NCBI GenBank assembly: GCA_030068075.1
Contig: CM057839.1
Coordinates: forward strand, 21,927,167-21,991,166
Source of the DNA: Paguma larvata
Taxonomy: Eukaryota > Chordata > Mammalia > Carnivora > Viverridae
Direction: 5' to 3'
DNA length: 64,000 nucleotides
The notes under the pieces are model-generated. The model worked only from the letters and a program-made list of their open reading frames with translations. It was not told the DNA's origin and did no database searches. Positions 48,071 to 60,138 of this stretch are shown in pieces (position 1 is the stretch's first letter; the number at the start of each line of letters is the position of its first letter). Position numbers and translations under genes: made by a program.

Positions 48071-48424
48071 AATGCTTCCTTTTCAAATTCCTCACATAAT
48101 CTCCTCATATCATTATGTCCTACAATAAGTACCTTTTGTTTTCTAGCATGTAGTTCCTGACACACGTTCATCGTTTATTTGAAATTTGTTGAATTTTTAT
48201 AGTTTTGACAAAAGAGTGGCCACAACTTTACACTGAGCATAAACTAGAATACTTATTTTGCAATTTCATTTAAATAATTTGAAGAAACACATATATGAAC
48301 TGAAAGGAGAACATATAATAAATTGTGATAAACATTTTATGAATTTGTAAAAGTCCTAGTTTACTTTAAAGATATTGCTTTGTGCTATGTTCATGGACCC
48401 ACATGGACTTGTAATGATAGCATT
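48071..48424. other. unassigned DNA
   Basis: No gene or repeat recognised; the first part may still be L1. Confidence 0.4.
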
Positions 48425-48440
48425 AAGAATCTCATAGCCC

Positions 48441-48627
48441 AGGGGTGCCTGAGTGACTCAATCTGTTAAGAGTCTGACTTCAGTTCATGTCATATTCTCA
48501 TGGCTGTGCTGACAGTTCAGAGCCTGGAGCCTGCTTTGGATTCTGTGTCTCCCTCTCTCTCTGCCCCTCCCCCACTCATATTCTGTCTGTCTCTGTCAAA
48601 AATAAACATTAAAAAAGATTTTTTAAA
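48441..48627 (+). mobile_element. CAN-SINE with internal deletion, plus strand
   Basis: A piece between 'catattctcatggc' and 'tgtgctgacag' is missing, including the box-B-like GTTCGAGCC. TSD aagaatctcatagccc (48425-48440) / aagaatcttatagccc (48628-48643), one mismatch in 16. Confidence 0.95.
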
Positions 48628-48679
48628 AAGAATCTTATAGCCCTATATAAAGCAACATAAAGACAAAATACAATGTATC

Positions 48680-48855
48680 TTTTGAGACAGAAAGTGCAAG
48701 TGGAGGAGGGGCAGAGACAGAGGGAGACAAAGGATCCCAAACAGGCTCTATGCTCAGAACCAGGAGCCCAATGCAGGGCTTCAAGTCAGGACTCCTGAGA
48801 TCACGACCTGAGCTGAAGTCAGTCACTCAACCAACTGAGTCACCCAGGCACCCCC
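48680..48855 (-). mobile_element. CAN-SINE, minus strand
   Basis: Begins directly in the 'ttttgagacag' part with almost no tail complement, so it is 3'-shortened. The head ends 'gagtcacccaggcacccc'. It lies about 50 bp from the plus-strand SINE, tail to tail. Confidence 0.92.
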
Positions 48856-50257
48856 CTCCCCAGATATAGTATATCTTATAAGAATAAGCCAATCTGTTTG
48901 GCACAGGACATGTGGAAAATAATTCATCACATTTGGATTTTGAATAAAAATAATAAAATAAAAAATTTGTGTTTCTAACCTGCTATACAGAACTATGTTA
49001 AAAAATACAAAAACATTCGTAGTCAAAACCCCAAGCTGTATCTTTGCTGAACACCAATGATTTTCCAAGACGAATAAATTTATGTTAGCTATAATTATAA
49101 CAAATAAATGAATGTTTTCATATATCAATTAGATTTATTCCATTACTTTCTTAATCATAAAGAACTACCAAACATGTCAAGTTTAAGAGATTTTATATAA
49201 AAATATATAGATATGATTTAAACTGATGTGACTTTATAATGAGACATGAGAATATGTTCTCTTTTAAGTTCCATATGATTACTTACCAAAATAAATATAA
49301 GAAATTTACTCCTAGGATAAAGCATTTTTATTTGGAAAAATAATATTTTATATATCTTTTATGAATAACAATATAGCTATTGTGTATAGAAGAGTGATAA
49401 AAATTTCATCTATATTTAAAAATAGTAACAAATGAAAATAAATTATAAATATATATTTAAATTTTGATAAGAGTAAATTGAAAAACTTTTAAATAGTTTT
49501 TATTGCCCCAAATCTATACTGTTTTATTGCTATTAAAATGCAGACATCAAAAATTTGTTCAAAGAGGTTCTTTACCATTCTCAGTCTTATATTAGTTGTA
49601 ACATAAAAGATTTGCAAAAAACGTAATATTTCCTGTATGCTTCAAGATTAGTAATGCATAGGGTGAGCAGTATTATCCAAAACTAATGCAGATTTTTTTG
49701 ACCTGGTTATATAAAGAACAATTTGTATAGAAATAGAGATTATTTTTCTAAGAGCAATACCATAAACATTTTGTGTCAACATTCACATTCTGAAATCATC
49801 TTGAGCTAATTATTATTAGGGACCTTATTTCTCTTCCAAGGAAAAGAGAGTTTGACTATATTCATTGGTGTGCAGCTTTGTTACATATAATAAATGGCAT
49901 TGGAAGAATGCAAAAGAGCTATTAACCTGTTTGTCCATATTAACATGTTAAGAAATATACGGAGCTTTTATATGTTTTCAAGTCCTATGTTTAACGTTTA
50001 TGGGACTCTCACCTTATGAAAGATACTTCTAAAATTAAAATAAACACATACAGGTACCATATAATATAATGTGCCATTTTGTAAAGGTGAACTTATGCAA
50101 ATTCCCAGTTTCTCACTCTGCTTTTCGAATCTAATTTTCCTGTTATTTTTAAGACACATAGGATTCCATCTTGTAAAGCCTTATTTTCTTTATAATTTGT
50201 AGACTGTCCTATCAGAGTGGCTTGTGGGGACTTCCAGTGAGCTAGCTCCAGTTAGCA

Positions 50258-50583
50258 ATGGGGATAAGGTTCAAATCTTCCAATATTTTCTCCCCCCAAA
50301 ATATAGATGATAAAAAATACTCAGAAGGAATTCATGAATTCAGTATAAATCAAAGACAGAAGATGCCTAAATTTCAGAAAGAACTCTTATTCGAAAGCAA
50401 ATACTTCATATCCCAGGAGACACTCAGGCACCTGTCCTGCCATAAAAGCTTCAAGAAAAGCAGACACAAAATGAGGAAAATTGTAGAATACTACAACAAG
50501 TTTAAGACTGATCTCAAACCGCTGTCAGTTAGAGCAAACCGAACCTAAAGCTGAAACATACTTTAAAAAAAAAAAAAAAAAAA
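50258..50583 (+). other. 96-codon frame followed by an A19 tract, possible retrocopy remnant
   Basis: The open frame runs from ATG at 50,258 (context gca-ATG-g, acceptable) to TAA at 50,546-50,548. The predicted product is basic (many Lys and Arg) with no domain, signal peptide or membrane segment that I recognise. A run of 19 A follows 16 bases after the stop (50,565-50,583). There is no AATAAA between, and I saw no flanking duplication, so a processed pseudogene is only one reading. A chance frame is at least as likely. Confidence 0.2.
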
Positions 50584-50683
50584 GGTCTCGCAGATCAGAA
50601 AATAGAGTACAGTTTTTCTGGTAACTCTGATCCCAAGTTCAGAGACAAATGCACTGAGTCATAAATGAACTGCATTTCTTTTT

Positions 50684-50716
50684 TGAAATTATTATTAAGT
50701 AAACACTATGTGCCAG
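50684..50716 (+). mobile_element. MIR/L3-like fragment
   Basis: 'ttattaagtaaacactatgtgccag' resembles the MIR/L3 'ttattgagcacctactatgtgccag' block. Too short to be certain. Confidence 0.35.
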
Positions 50717-52224
50717 ATAGAACAAGGGAGTAGAAGAAAATAAAAGATGAAATAAAACATGAAAAAGAAATGTTTCCTTCTATGGAAGAAAATTAAAAAA
50801 CAATGACAAAGAGATAATATACAGTTAATGAAGAAATTCATATAATATGGCATAGGTACTCTTTATATAAACTTGATAGATAATAAGGGACTCATTTTCT
50901 ACTCTGAAGCAGAAAAGGAATATAATTTATATTATTTAGCTCTCATTTAAAATGGGTATAAATGAATTCTTATCCTACGGTTAATCTTCCTTAAACACAA
51001 TTATTCAAGTTTTCTAATTAATATTTCTGTAATTAGAAATATTTTGTCAGTGTGCACTTTTTATGTACTGTTGACAATTTTAATTTGTTTTTAGTCATGC
51101 ATAATTTAATAGCAATCTCCTGCTGACATCATTAATGAAATAGATCATTCTGGTTAAATCCTCCCTTAATTCAAGAAGTTGAAACAGTCACCTAAAAAAA
51201 ATACAAGTTTTCAGTAGAAAATGCACTATTAATTCCCAGAGGATTCACATGAATATAGTAGACATGCGAGATATAAAATTAAAATACCTATTTAGCTATG
51301 TCGAAGTAAGAAATTAACAGGAACAAACTGCTAAAATTTGCACATTTTTACATAAATTGATACGGGATATATTGCAGATGCAACTTCTAAAGCACAGACA
51401 TTCCAAGGACAAATACACATGAAACAATTTGTGAAGGTAAGTAGACTTATGTCCCATTATATTGGATAGAAAAATGCCCATTCAGTTGTCTTGAAGAGTG
51501 TTAATGTAGACATCGCTAGTCCTTAGTACCTAGATTTACATGAATTTAAGAGTTAAGGAGAAACGTACAAAAACCCTATAGACCAGCTTCTTATGGTAGC
51601 AGATGTTGAGGAAATATTGCTATACTAGGAAGGGACAGTTTAAAATCTTCTTTCGTGTCATTTCTATCCTTGCATTGGAGGGCTAGGTATTATCTTTATT
51701 AGTGTCTTAATTTTGCCTCCACGTTAAAAGTTATTACCTAATTGCTATATTAATTTCAGTTCCATATTTCTTTTCTGCTATATTCTACATACATAATCTA
51801 AATGTTAATATTGGTTCAATTATATTTACCAGGACTTTTGTTAAAGGGAAGATCTTTTGTGCGGTCACAGAAGTACAATAGAATTTTAGGAATAGGCAAG
51901 AAAGTTAAAGGAGAAACCAAGCTTTTATTGTTAAATCTCACATGAGTAACTACTTTTCCTCAAACTCTGTGAGAAATAATAAATAAGTTAGAATGTGGAA
52001 ATGAGTCAGTCATTTTGTCTGACTCATTGCACTTTATTTCTGAGTATGAAAAAAAAATACCAAAACTGGAAAAGATTAGCACTCACTTACCTAGAGTATA
52101 TGTATAATAAACTAGGCCCCTATGTCTCAACAAATATAAAGTAAAAAATTTATCTCCTCACTCGCAATGTTTATTTCTCAATATATTTACTGTGCACTTT
52201 GGAAGTATTATGTACTCTAATTAC

Positions 52225-52415
52225 TGTCTTTATATATTTATGCTTTATATTTTAACATTTTTAGCAATTCCATGATTCAGAAAATATTATCCCATTTTAC
52301 TGTTGATAAAAGCAGCAAAGAAAGATAGGTTGTTTGGTCGATTTCTCACACAGATCCAAGATTACAGCCACGGAGTTTGACTCTAGAGTCAGTAGTCTTT
52401 ATCCCTCCACTAGCT
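52225..52415 (+). mobile_element. MIR SINE remnant
   Basis: Good MIR order: 'ttatcccattttactgttgataaaagcagc', 'cacagatccaagattacagcc', 'gagtttgactctagagtcagtagtctttatccctccactagc'. The last part matches the MIR 'ctgactccagagcccgtgctcttaaccactacgc' end. Confidence 0.72.
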
Positions 52416-52439
52416 CATTGATCGTTTTCAATTTTTTAA

Positions 52440-52473
52440 AATGTTTATTTATGTATTTTTGAGAGAGAGAGAG

Positions 52474-52516
<43 letters not shown>

Positions 52517-52623
52517 CAGAAACAAGGAGACAGAGAATCCTTAGCAGGTTCAAACTCAGGAACCATGAGATCATGACCTGAGCCGAAGTCGGGTTCTTAA
52601 CCAATTGAGCCACCTAGGTGCCC
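52440..52623 (-). mobile_element. CAN-SINE with long (GA)n and internal deletion, minus strand
   Basis: GA tract 52,461-52,510 includes a GATA interruption. About 40 bp of body between 'ccttagcagg' and 'ttcaaactcagg' are missing. The TSD is approximate: tcaattttttaa (52428) / tcaacttttcttaa (52625). Confidence 0.92.
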
Positions 52624-52638
52624 CTCAACTTTTCTTAA

Positions 52639-53805
52639 TATAAAGAAATAATATAGCACAGTATGTGAAATGAATCAGTAAATAATATGGCATTTATAAA
52701 GTTAAAATACAGTATGTATTTCACATTATGCAATGAATTATGACAGCAACTTAGATTCTATTTATATAGTATTGTAAGAATAACATTTAAAATGTGTACT
52801 TGGAATCTTAGCTAGCTTAGTTGAGTGATTTTTCAGTGAAGTTCCCTCTGAGCCAAAATAAACTTTTACATACTATGAAAGTAAGAGATAAGCATATTAA
52901 TAACAAAAATATTACCGATTGTATGAATTTAATGAACCAAAGATTTTAAATGGCACTGTATTGTCAGAAAGGCCTTCTATTAATTTTCAGCATCTACTAG
53001 AGCAACATAGAGTCTGAATAAGTTATAAACTACCATTACACATTTCATATTGCCTTTTTCTTTAGGTTTATATATTTACAATATGCAATATAATTTATAC
53101 ACAGTGCTGCACATCAAGCTTTGAACAAATAAAAATGTCACAAAATGTTGCATGTGGCTTTTAATACTACAAGATGCCCACCCTATACATGTTACCCTCA
53201 TTGTTCTATACCACAGTTCACAATACTGGAGGTATTTTGCTACTTTTCCTTTGCCAATAAACAAGATATGTCTATTTTGTATGGTCCAACAGGAGAGTCT
53301 CGCACCCAAGAAAGCCTATGCCACAAAGAACTCTAGAACCATTCAGCTAAAGGAAATGCTTTGTTAGCTGCCTGGTTAATCAACACTCACCTAATCTTTA
53401 ACTCCACGGTTTCCTGAGAGGTGTGTGCAGTGAGGCCTGAGGAAGAGTGTAGCACAATGAGCTGAGGATCATAGGCCATCATGGAAACTGGGGGAGTGGA
53501 GTCAGAGAATTGAGAGGGAAAATGGAAATAGTTGTCTGTTATAATTTACAGAAACTGAATTTTATACAAACTTATTTTACCAGTGAAAATATGGCCTTAT
53601 AGTTTTTCTGCGCCATTAACAACTAGATATTTAATATTACTATAATATAATTAACTAATCTCTCACTTCCAAGTAAGGGATAGAAATATATTTAAAACTT
53701 TTTATATATATTGCCAGAGGAACAATTATATTGTGCAAAAAATCTGTAAGTAAATTATAAATATTTTTATGACTGAATTCTCACATAATAATTAGTATTT
53801 AATAC
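52639..53805. other. unassigned DNA
   Basis: No gene or repeat recognised. Two overlapping plus-strand frames and one minus-strand frame of 63-77 codons at 53,076-53,367 share one stretch in different frames; none has a known domain. Confidence 0.4.

Positions 53806-53838
<33 letters not shown>
53806..53838 (+). repeat. (AAT)11 trinucleotide repeat
   Basis: Eleven uninterrupted AAT units. Confidence 0.96.
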
Positions 53839-53841
<3 letters not shown>

Positions 53842-53854
53842 CTTTCATGATACT

Positions 53855-54195
53855 GGGCAGCAGACAGCCAGCTGCAGCTCCAAGTCTAATCGTTCAGCTA
53901 CACGATCAAAGGGTAAATGTCCTGGCCACTTACAACCATTCTGTTCCGATGTGGCCATTCTATTTGTCACATGCAGTACAATATTCAATAAATTACATGT
54001 GATATTCAGAACTTCATTATCAAATAAACTTGTGCTAGATGATTTTGCCCACAGCAGGCTAATGTAAGTGTTCTGAACACATTGAGGTAGGCATGGCTAA
54101 ACTCTGATGTTCCGTAGGTTAGGTATATTAAGTGTATTTCAACTTATGATAGATTTGTCAGGACGTAACACCATGGAAGTCAAGGAAGATCTGTA
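53855..54195. mobile_element. old mammalian interspersed repeat, family unassigned
   Basis: I recognise this as a dispersed repeat from blocks such as 'cagccagctgcagctcc', 'acttacaaccattctgttccg', 'cagtacaatattcaataaattacatg', 'tagatgattttgcccac', 'gctaatgtaagtgttctga' and 'ttccgtaggttaggtatatt'. It ends 'gaagatctgta'. It may be a DNA transposon remnant, but I cannot name the family. Confidence 0.55.
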
Positions 54196-55298
54196 CACAC
54201 AGAGTAAATACATAAGGGAATATATATACCAAGTTTTGACCTTGTTTGACTTGGGATAGGCTTACAAAAATTATTTTTAAGAAATTGTTTTAGCTTAAGT
54301 TATGTAAAACTCACTATTTTGATTTGGAAGCAGAATAAGTATTAAAACTTTAATTTTTAGAGTGTTTACATATCACTTCTACAGTTTCTTTGTGTTAAAA
54401 AGTTGCTGATTACCTCAATAATGTATGATGTATTTAACATTTCTTTTTTTTACTTATCTCCTAATCAATTTTTTTACTTAATTCTTACTTCTTTATTATA
54501 TTTAAGACTTCAATTTAATTTTACATTTTCATGATTAAGACATTTTACTAGAACTTTGCCAGACTGTTAACAGTGTGTGAACTTTAGGTTGTCTGGGAAA
54601 GAAATAAGATATCTCAGGAATATAGATAGTCATAAAGATAAATTCTGTGTATGTGTGTGTTCTAAATAATGTATATATTATTACATTCATATTATATATG
54701 ATATACATATATACACTGTTTTCTTTAAACAATGTCCTTTTACATAGGCCTTTTAAGGTTGTTCAAATATATTAGTGATTCCTGAACAATATTATATAAT
54801 ATATTCATGTAAAATAACAGGACAAAAGAATTTTGGTCCATAGATAGTGGAAGGAGGAGGAAAAATGTTCCATTTGAATGGAAAACAGGTTAATTGGATA
54901 TTGTGTGTCTTTTATTTACAGAAGCTAGTGAACTCATATTGAGGCATTGTGAATACGGTGTTTAAAACGGATGTCAATGTTTTAAATATTCGAGTGTGCC
55001 AATTCCAGCTTTTGTGTTCTGCCCTTTAGCAGAGTACACAAAGAAATTCTTACAATAAAGTTAATTGACAAAATATTGGTGTCTATTCTATCCAATAAGT
55101 CCCTGAAAACTAAAATAATATAATAAATTAAAATTTAAAATGAGCAGTAAATGTGAATTAGCTGTTCATAGTACCATACTATGAAGGTAATTGATAAAGA
55201 GATCATGACTTTATGAGTTCATATGGAAGGTAAATTTTTAAAAGATATAGACTTTGGCCTATTGATATTTGAATAAGTCAAATATGTCAAATAATACC
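54196..55298. other. unassigned AT-rich DNA
   Basis: No gene or repeat recognised. Contains small TGTGTG and TATATA patches at 54,648-54,716. Confidence 0.45.
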
Positions 55299-55423
55299 AG
55301 ATGTGCTTGGCTGACTCATGGGTAGAGCATGAGACTCTTGATTGTGGGGTTATGAGTGTGAGCCCCGCACTGGGTGTGAGATTACTTAAAAATAAAATAT
55401 TTCTTAAAAAAAAACAAATAAGA
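55299..55423 (+). mobile_element. short CAN-SINE with near-complete tRNA-Lys head
   Basis: Only about 95 bp of tRNA-like sequence plus an A-rich tail; there is no (TC)n body. It keeps the D-arm side ('actcatgggtagagcatgag'), the anticodon-loop text 'actcttgatt' with CTT, and the T-arm side ('gtgtgagccccgc'). It is a different subtype from the other SINEs. TSD is weak (tcaaataat / tcaaatatt). It is not a functional tRNA gene: the acceptor end and several stem pairs are altered. Confidence 0.88.
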
Positions 55424-55499
55424 TCAAATATTAATGAAAATTTGGGATAACTGCTTCAATAAAGCACATAATGTGTAGTCTATGAGTGCATAGATGATG

Positions 55500-55800
55500 G
55501 CATCTATTTATCCAGTATGGCCCAGCAACCAATTTTCTTGCTATCAACTCATATGAGAAACGAAGGCACGTATTTGCAAGGAAACATTCATAACGATATG
55601 CAATGCAGTACTATTTGCTATTGTCCAGAACTGACTTAAACAACTGTATTAGGGGACTAGGAAAAATATAGGGATATATACATAAACCTAATGGCATTCT
55701 AAGAAGTGAACCCACATATATTAGCATACACAGATACAAAAGAAATGTATTTAGTGAAAAGCATAAGATTATTCATTATTCTCTCTTTAAAAGAGATGTA
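55500..55800 (+). mobile_element. old L1 ORF2 C-terminal fragment, plus strand
   Basis: 'tatggcccagcaaccaattttcttgctatcaactc' and 'aacattcataacgatatgcaatgcagtactatttgctattgtccag' follow the well-known L1 ORF2 terminal text. Diverged and non-coding. Confidence 0.65.
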
Positions 55801-56865
55801 TTAAGTGTTCTTCTTAATACATCTTTCTGTAATTTATACACAAAACTTCCTTTTAATGCAAAAATAAATCATTTAAATGTATAATGAGATATAAGCTGAA
55901 ATATAATTGTTAGTAAAATCATCTTTAGATGTAAATATTGTGGAAAACATCCTCATACTAAAGACACCTCCTAGATATCTGATAAAAATTCAGAGTATTC
56001 TTATGATAATACTTCAAATTAAATATTACAAATATGCATCTAATTAAAATGTAAAATGACAAAATTATACTTGACAAATTTGTAATCAACTGATCAGCTC
56101 CAAAATATAGATGTTCATTATTAAAAATATTTGATCTTATGCAAAGAAGTCCCAATAATTTTAAGTGGCTTATTATCAGCTTTTCATACTCATGACAGTT
56201 CATTTCAAATCATGTTTTGTTCATTTTGTGAGAAAAATCAAAGAAAATTATAATAAAAGTATTCTATCCCTGATATAGTAAAAAGAAAAAATACAATGTT
56301 CAATTGTTATTGCATCTTTTTAAATGTATCTTCTTTAAATTAATTTTACAAGAATACAGATTTTAAGGTCAACAACTAGACTATAAGGGCATATGAACAA
56401 AATATATAATTTTATATTGAACTTCTTAAAAATTAAATCCAGATACATTTCTGTAATAAAAAAACAAAATAATATGAATTTACAAATGTTTGCTACAAAA
56501 AACAGATTTTTTAAACCATTTGATATGAATTATACGAATTATAATTTTTGAGATAAATCTTGACAAAGTGTATTGTTCATTCTGTAAAGCTCTAGTCATT
56601 CCTGGAAGACGAGAATATAAAATGTTGTGAATTTGTCATGGCTGGCATTTCTTATACTTTATAAAAATTATTACACTGAAATCTTACATCAAATAACATA
56701 CATCTGAAAGCATTTAAGTATCCTAGCTCCAAAATATTATTGCTGCAGTCAATTTGGTTTAAATAATAAGTTCAATCAACCCATTGGACACTTATTGCAA
56801 AAAGACTACTGAGTGGAAAGATGATTGAATACTGAGAAAAAATATAAATGTTTAGGTTAAAATAA
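55801..56865. other. unassigned AT-rich DNA
   Basis: No gene or confident repeat. Confidence 0.45.
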
Positions 56866-56962
56866 AAATATTACACTTCTTGGATAAATAATCTCACTTT
56901 TAGGAATTCATTTTAAGGATATAATCCAAAAAAAGCAATTTTTAAAAAGAAAAAAATGCTAT
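56866..56962 (+). mobile_element. old L1 ORF2 C-terminal fragment, plus strand
   Basis: 'tctcacttttaggaattcattttaaggatataatccaaaaa' is the L1M equivalent of 'cacttctaggaatttatcctaaagaaat'. It ends in an A-rich stretch. Confidence 0.55.
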
Positions 56963-56967
56963 GCAGT

Positions 56968-57070
56968 GTGACGGCTAATATTATGTGTCAAGCTGACTGG
57001 GTTAAGAGATGCTCAGACAGCTAATAAAATATTTCTGTGTGTGTCTGTGAAGTTGTTTCTGGACTAGATT
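56968..57070 (+). mobile_element. MaLR-like LTR 5' fragment, plus strand
   Basis: Begins 'tgtgacggctaatattatgtgtcaagctgactggg' and continues 'tgtgtgtctgtgaagttgtttctgga'. This is the 5' end of the same LTR family that lies in antisense at 8,193-8,632. Confidence 0.7.
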
Positions 57071-57403
57071 AGCATACCAACAATTTAAAAAAATCATTGA
57101 AAATTTGTAAATACATTATATTGTGCAAATGCCTGGTAATGAATATCATGGGATTTTTTTCTAAAAAATATAAATCAGATGATCTTTTGTTACATCTCTG
57201 AAGTATCTACCCGTTATTTATAACAAGAAATTTTGGATTAATCCCGTATCTTTGCGAAGGTGATTTTTTCCAAAACACAATTATAACATGTATAGTGTTC
57301 ATGAATACAGTATAAATTAAGGTATTCTCAAGTGGAATTCCTGGTTTCCCTCTTCTCTGTTTCTTTTTCCCGCCATGTTCATCTGTTTTGCCAAAAAACA
57401 GAT

Positions 57404-57572
57404 TCTTAGCTATAGAGAACAAACTGAGGGTTACCAGAGGGGAGAGAAGTGGGGGGATGGGTTAAACAGGTAATGGGGATTAAAGAGTGCACTGGTTGTG
57501 ATGTTGTATGTAAGTGATGAACCACTAAATTCTACACCTGAAACTACTATAACACTGTATGTTAACTAACAG
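57404..57572 (+). mobile_element. carnivore L1 3'UTR, plus strand
   Basis: 'gctatagagaacaaactgagggttaccagaggggag', 'gatgggttaaacaggtaatgg', 'ctacacctgaaactactataaca'. Severely 5'-truncated. Confidence 0.85.
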
Positions 57573-57859
57573 GTTTTTAAAGAGAAAATCAGAAAGAAAA
57601 AAAAAAGAGTCTGTTTCTTATGTTTTCTTTTTCTTTAATGTCGCTTTTCTAAAACATCTTAATATCTTTCATCTTTTACCTGTATTATTTTAACAGTTTA
57701 TAATGGAGACTTTTATTTAATGGAAGGGAACCTGATCAGGTAATGAAAATTATAGTACAATAAACACTCTGTACTATGCTGTACAAGATTTAAAATTTCC
57801 TCATTCCTTACAACCTAGGACCCAGCCATAATCATGAACATACAGTACCTCAAACACAT

Positions 57860-58100
57860 CATGTTATTATATTTCTCCGTGATTTAACTTACTCTAGCTG
57901 GGAAATCCTCCTCATCTTTCAAACCTTCTCCTTTTACGAGGTTTTACTGCTTATCCACCCACCAATGGAAGTGAAAACTTATTACCTTAGTGTCCCATTT
58001 CCCTGTGAATAACTCAAGCACAGCCCTTCAAACGCTGTGTTGCGTTGTTTATTCATGTTTCACAAACTGAATGAAAAGGACTATGCCTTATTAATCTTTG
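57860..58100 (+). mobile_element. probable LINE L2 3' end, plus strand
   Basis: 'gaaatcctcctcatctttcaaacc', 'cccatttccctgtgaa' and 'tgaatgaaaaggactatgcc' match the L2 3' terminal region ('ctcatccttcaggtc ... ctgtaagctccatgagggcagggactgtg') in order, but weakly. Confidence 0.5.
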
Positions 58101-58154
58101 CAGCCTCCTTACCTCCCTCACCATGCCTGGTTCTTCTTCCTCATCCTCAGATTT

Positions 58155-58330
58155 GCACTGATAATCACCATCATAACTAACATCATCGAGTGCTGCGGGT
58201 GTGAGATAATATATCTTGGTGTTTTAAATAATGTCGGGTATGAGTATGCTGGATTTAATCCTTCAAATTTATTGAACTTCCATATTTACAGTGCATTGTT
58301 TGATCCTTGTGAAATACAAAGCTCATAAAA
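58155..58330 (+). mobile_element. probable MIR remnant
   Basis: 'ataactaacatcatcgagtgctgcgggtg' resembles the MIR/MIR3 'ataatagctaacatttattgagcacttac' text. It is followed by 'ggatttaatccttcaaatttattg' in place of the 'catttaatcctcacaacaac' block. Confidence 0.45.
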
Positions 58331-59539
58331 AGTGAGAGCCAAAGTATTTTTCCTGCTTTCAAAAGAAAGGCAGTAATATACACAAACAAGACCGACGAAA
58401 AATAAGTAATACCATATAGATGCTGATAAATTACTATAAGGATACAATAATGGTGCGACTAACTTTACCACAGAGGATTTGTGAAGGTTAATGAGTGAAA
58501 TATATTTGAAGTGCATCTTGAACTGCACACAGAACTCTACAGGATGATAGGACTACTTCCCCTGCATCCTAACTTGGAGGAACAAATAAATAAGATTGGG
58601 ACATGCAAAATCAAGTCAAAATTAAAAAAAAAAAAGACAAACCCAATGTTCAAGAGTTATGGGTGTTTATGGAAGATAAAAATTAATATAAAATTAGAAA
58701 AGTTAATTGTAGAAAATGGGCTTTTACTGGAATCTACAGGAAGGAATTGAGAACACCAGGAATGTCATATATATGTTGGTAAGTATAAAAGACTGTCCAT
58801 ATAAATGAATATATGTATATATGCACTCAATATATATATGCTATACATATGTATTCAAATATTCAAATATACATATAGTCACATCAAATGAAAGTAAAAA
58901 AAAAATCTATTCAAAAGGCAAATGTTGTCAAACTGGATAAATATGAAAACATGATCTCATGATATATTGTCTACTCTCTCCAACTTTGATACACTTCAGA
59001 TTTAAATACTCAATTTGAAAGTAAAAGAATGGAAAACTATATAAATATGTAAACAGTATTTCGATGGCTAAACTGATACTGAATAAAATTTACTGTAATA
59101 AAATGAATGTTTCGAGAACAAAAAGTAATTTCGTAAGGGTTAAACTGTCAATTCATTTAGAAAGATAGAATGGTAATAATAAAGATGCATGGTAAAAAAA
59201 TAATAAAAATAAAACAAAATAAATTTAAAAAATCCTGCTATAGGCACCAAGAAAATAAGCGATTGCGTCATTAATTAGATACCAGAGATGATAATTTGAA
59301 AAGGATGTATGAATGTAAAAGTTATTATGGTTGTAAATTATTTTTACTAGCCCTGAACTATCTTTTGATAAAACATTTTTAAATTATCATTTGCGTAGAG
59401 AATTAACTTTTCACTCGATTTTGCATATCCCCAAAGAAGCTAATCAAAGTACACTACATTTCTTGAACAGTGGAAAGAGCTATAATAATAATAAACAAAA
59501 AAGGCAGTGTAAGGGTGTTCTCAAGAAAGTGAGTTTTAA
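58331..59539. other. unassigned AT-rich DNA
   Basis: Contains TATATG/ATTCAAAT simple patches at about 58,800-58,880. No gene is visible. Confidence 0.45.
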
Positions 59540-59554
59540 AAATGGTTGGTGCTT

Positions 59555-59797
59555 GGGCTCCTGGGTGGCTCAGCCAGTTAAGCGTCTGACTTCAGCTCAG
59601 GACATGATCTCCTGGTTTGTGGGTTCAAGCCCTGCATTGGGCTCTGTGCTGACAGCTCAGAGCCTGGAGCCTACTTTGGATGCTGTGTTTCCCTCTCTTT
59701 CTGCCCCTCCCCTGCTCACACTATGTTTCTCTCTCAAAAATAGACTCTAAATAAATAAATACAGAAATACATTAATTAATCAATCAATTAATTAATT
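59555..59797 (+). mobile_element. SINEC_Fc-type SINE with expanded tail, plus strand
   Basis: Full head and body; the A-rich tail has grown into AAATAAAT and then (AATT/ATTA)n at 59,771-59,797. TSD aaatggttggtgctt (59540-59554) / aaatggctgatgctt (59798-59812), two mismatches in 15. The 119-codon frame here is mostly SINE. Confidence 0.96.
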
Positions 59798-59895
59798 AAA
59801 TGGCTGATGCTTATCCAGTTGAGTTATTCCTAGAAGCTCTGATCCTATGAATATTTTAGCTTTGCTACAGATTTAGTGAATTGCCCAATATTTTT

Positions 59896-59924
59896 TATTG
59901 TTTTTATATATTTTTAATGTTTAT

Positions 59925-59967
<43 letters not shown>

Positions 59968-60138
59968 AAGGCCAAGTGCAGAGGAGGGACAGATAGAGAA
60001 AGAGAGAGAATCCCAAGCCGGATCCATGTTGCTAGAACAGAATCTAATGAGGGCCCCCATCTCAGGAACCATGAAATCACTCCCTGAGCCAAAATCAGGA
60101 GTTGGATGCTTAATCGACTGTGTTCACCCAGGCACAGT
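59896..60138 (-). mobile_element. CAN-SINE with (GA)n, minus strand
   Basis: Pure GA at 59,928-59,964. The head is worn ('cgactgtgttcacccaggcac'). TSD tgcccaatattttt (59882-59895) / tacccactattttt (60139-60152), two mismatches in 14. Tail to tail with the preceding SINE. Confidence 0.92.

Larger units (their letters stand above)
48880..52224. other. unassigned AT-rich DNA
   Basis: The longest stretch with no confident repeat apart from a short MIR-like patch at 50,684-50,716. It contains the 96-codon frame next to an A-tract described separately. Confidence 0.4.

Noticed and set aside
54655..54720. TGTG/TATA patches as a microsatellite locus
   Set aside because: The units are too short and interrupted to count as a tandem repeat locus.
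59391..59750. 119-codon plus-strand frame, the second longest on this strand outside LINEs
   Set aside because: Its second half translates the SINE at 59,555-59,797 (the recurring 'WVAQ...RLTSAQ...ISWFVGSSP' type text also appears at other SINEs), so it is not a gene.
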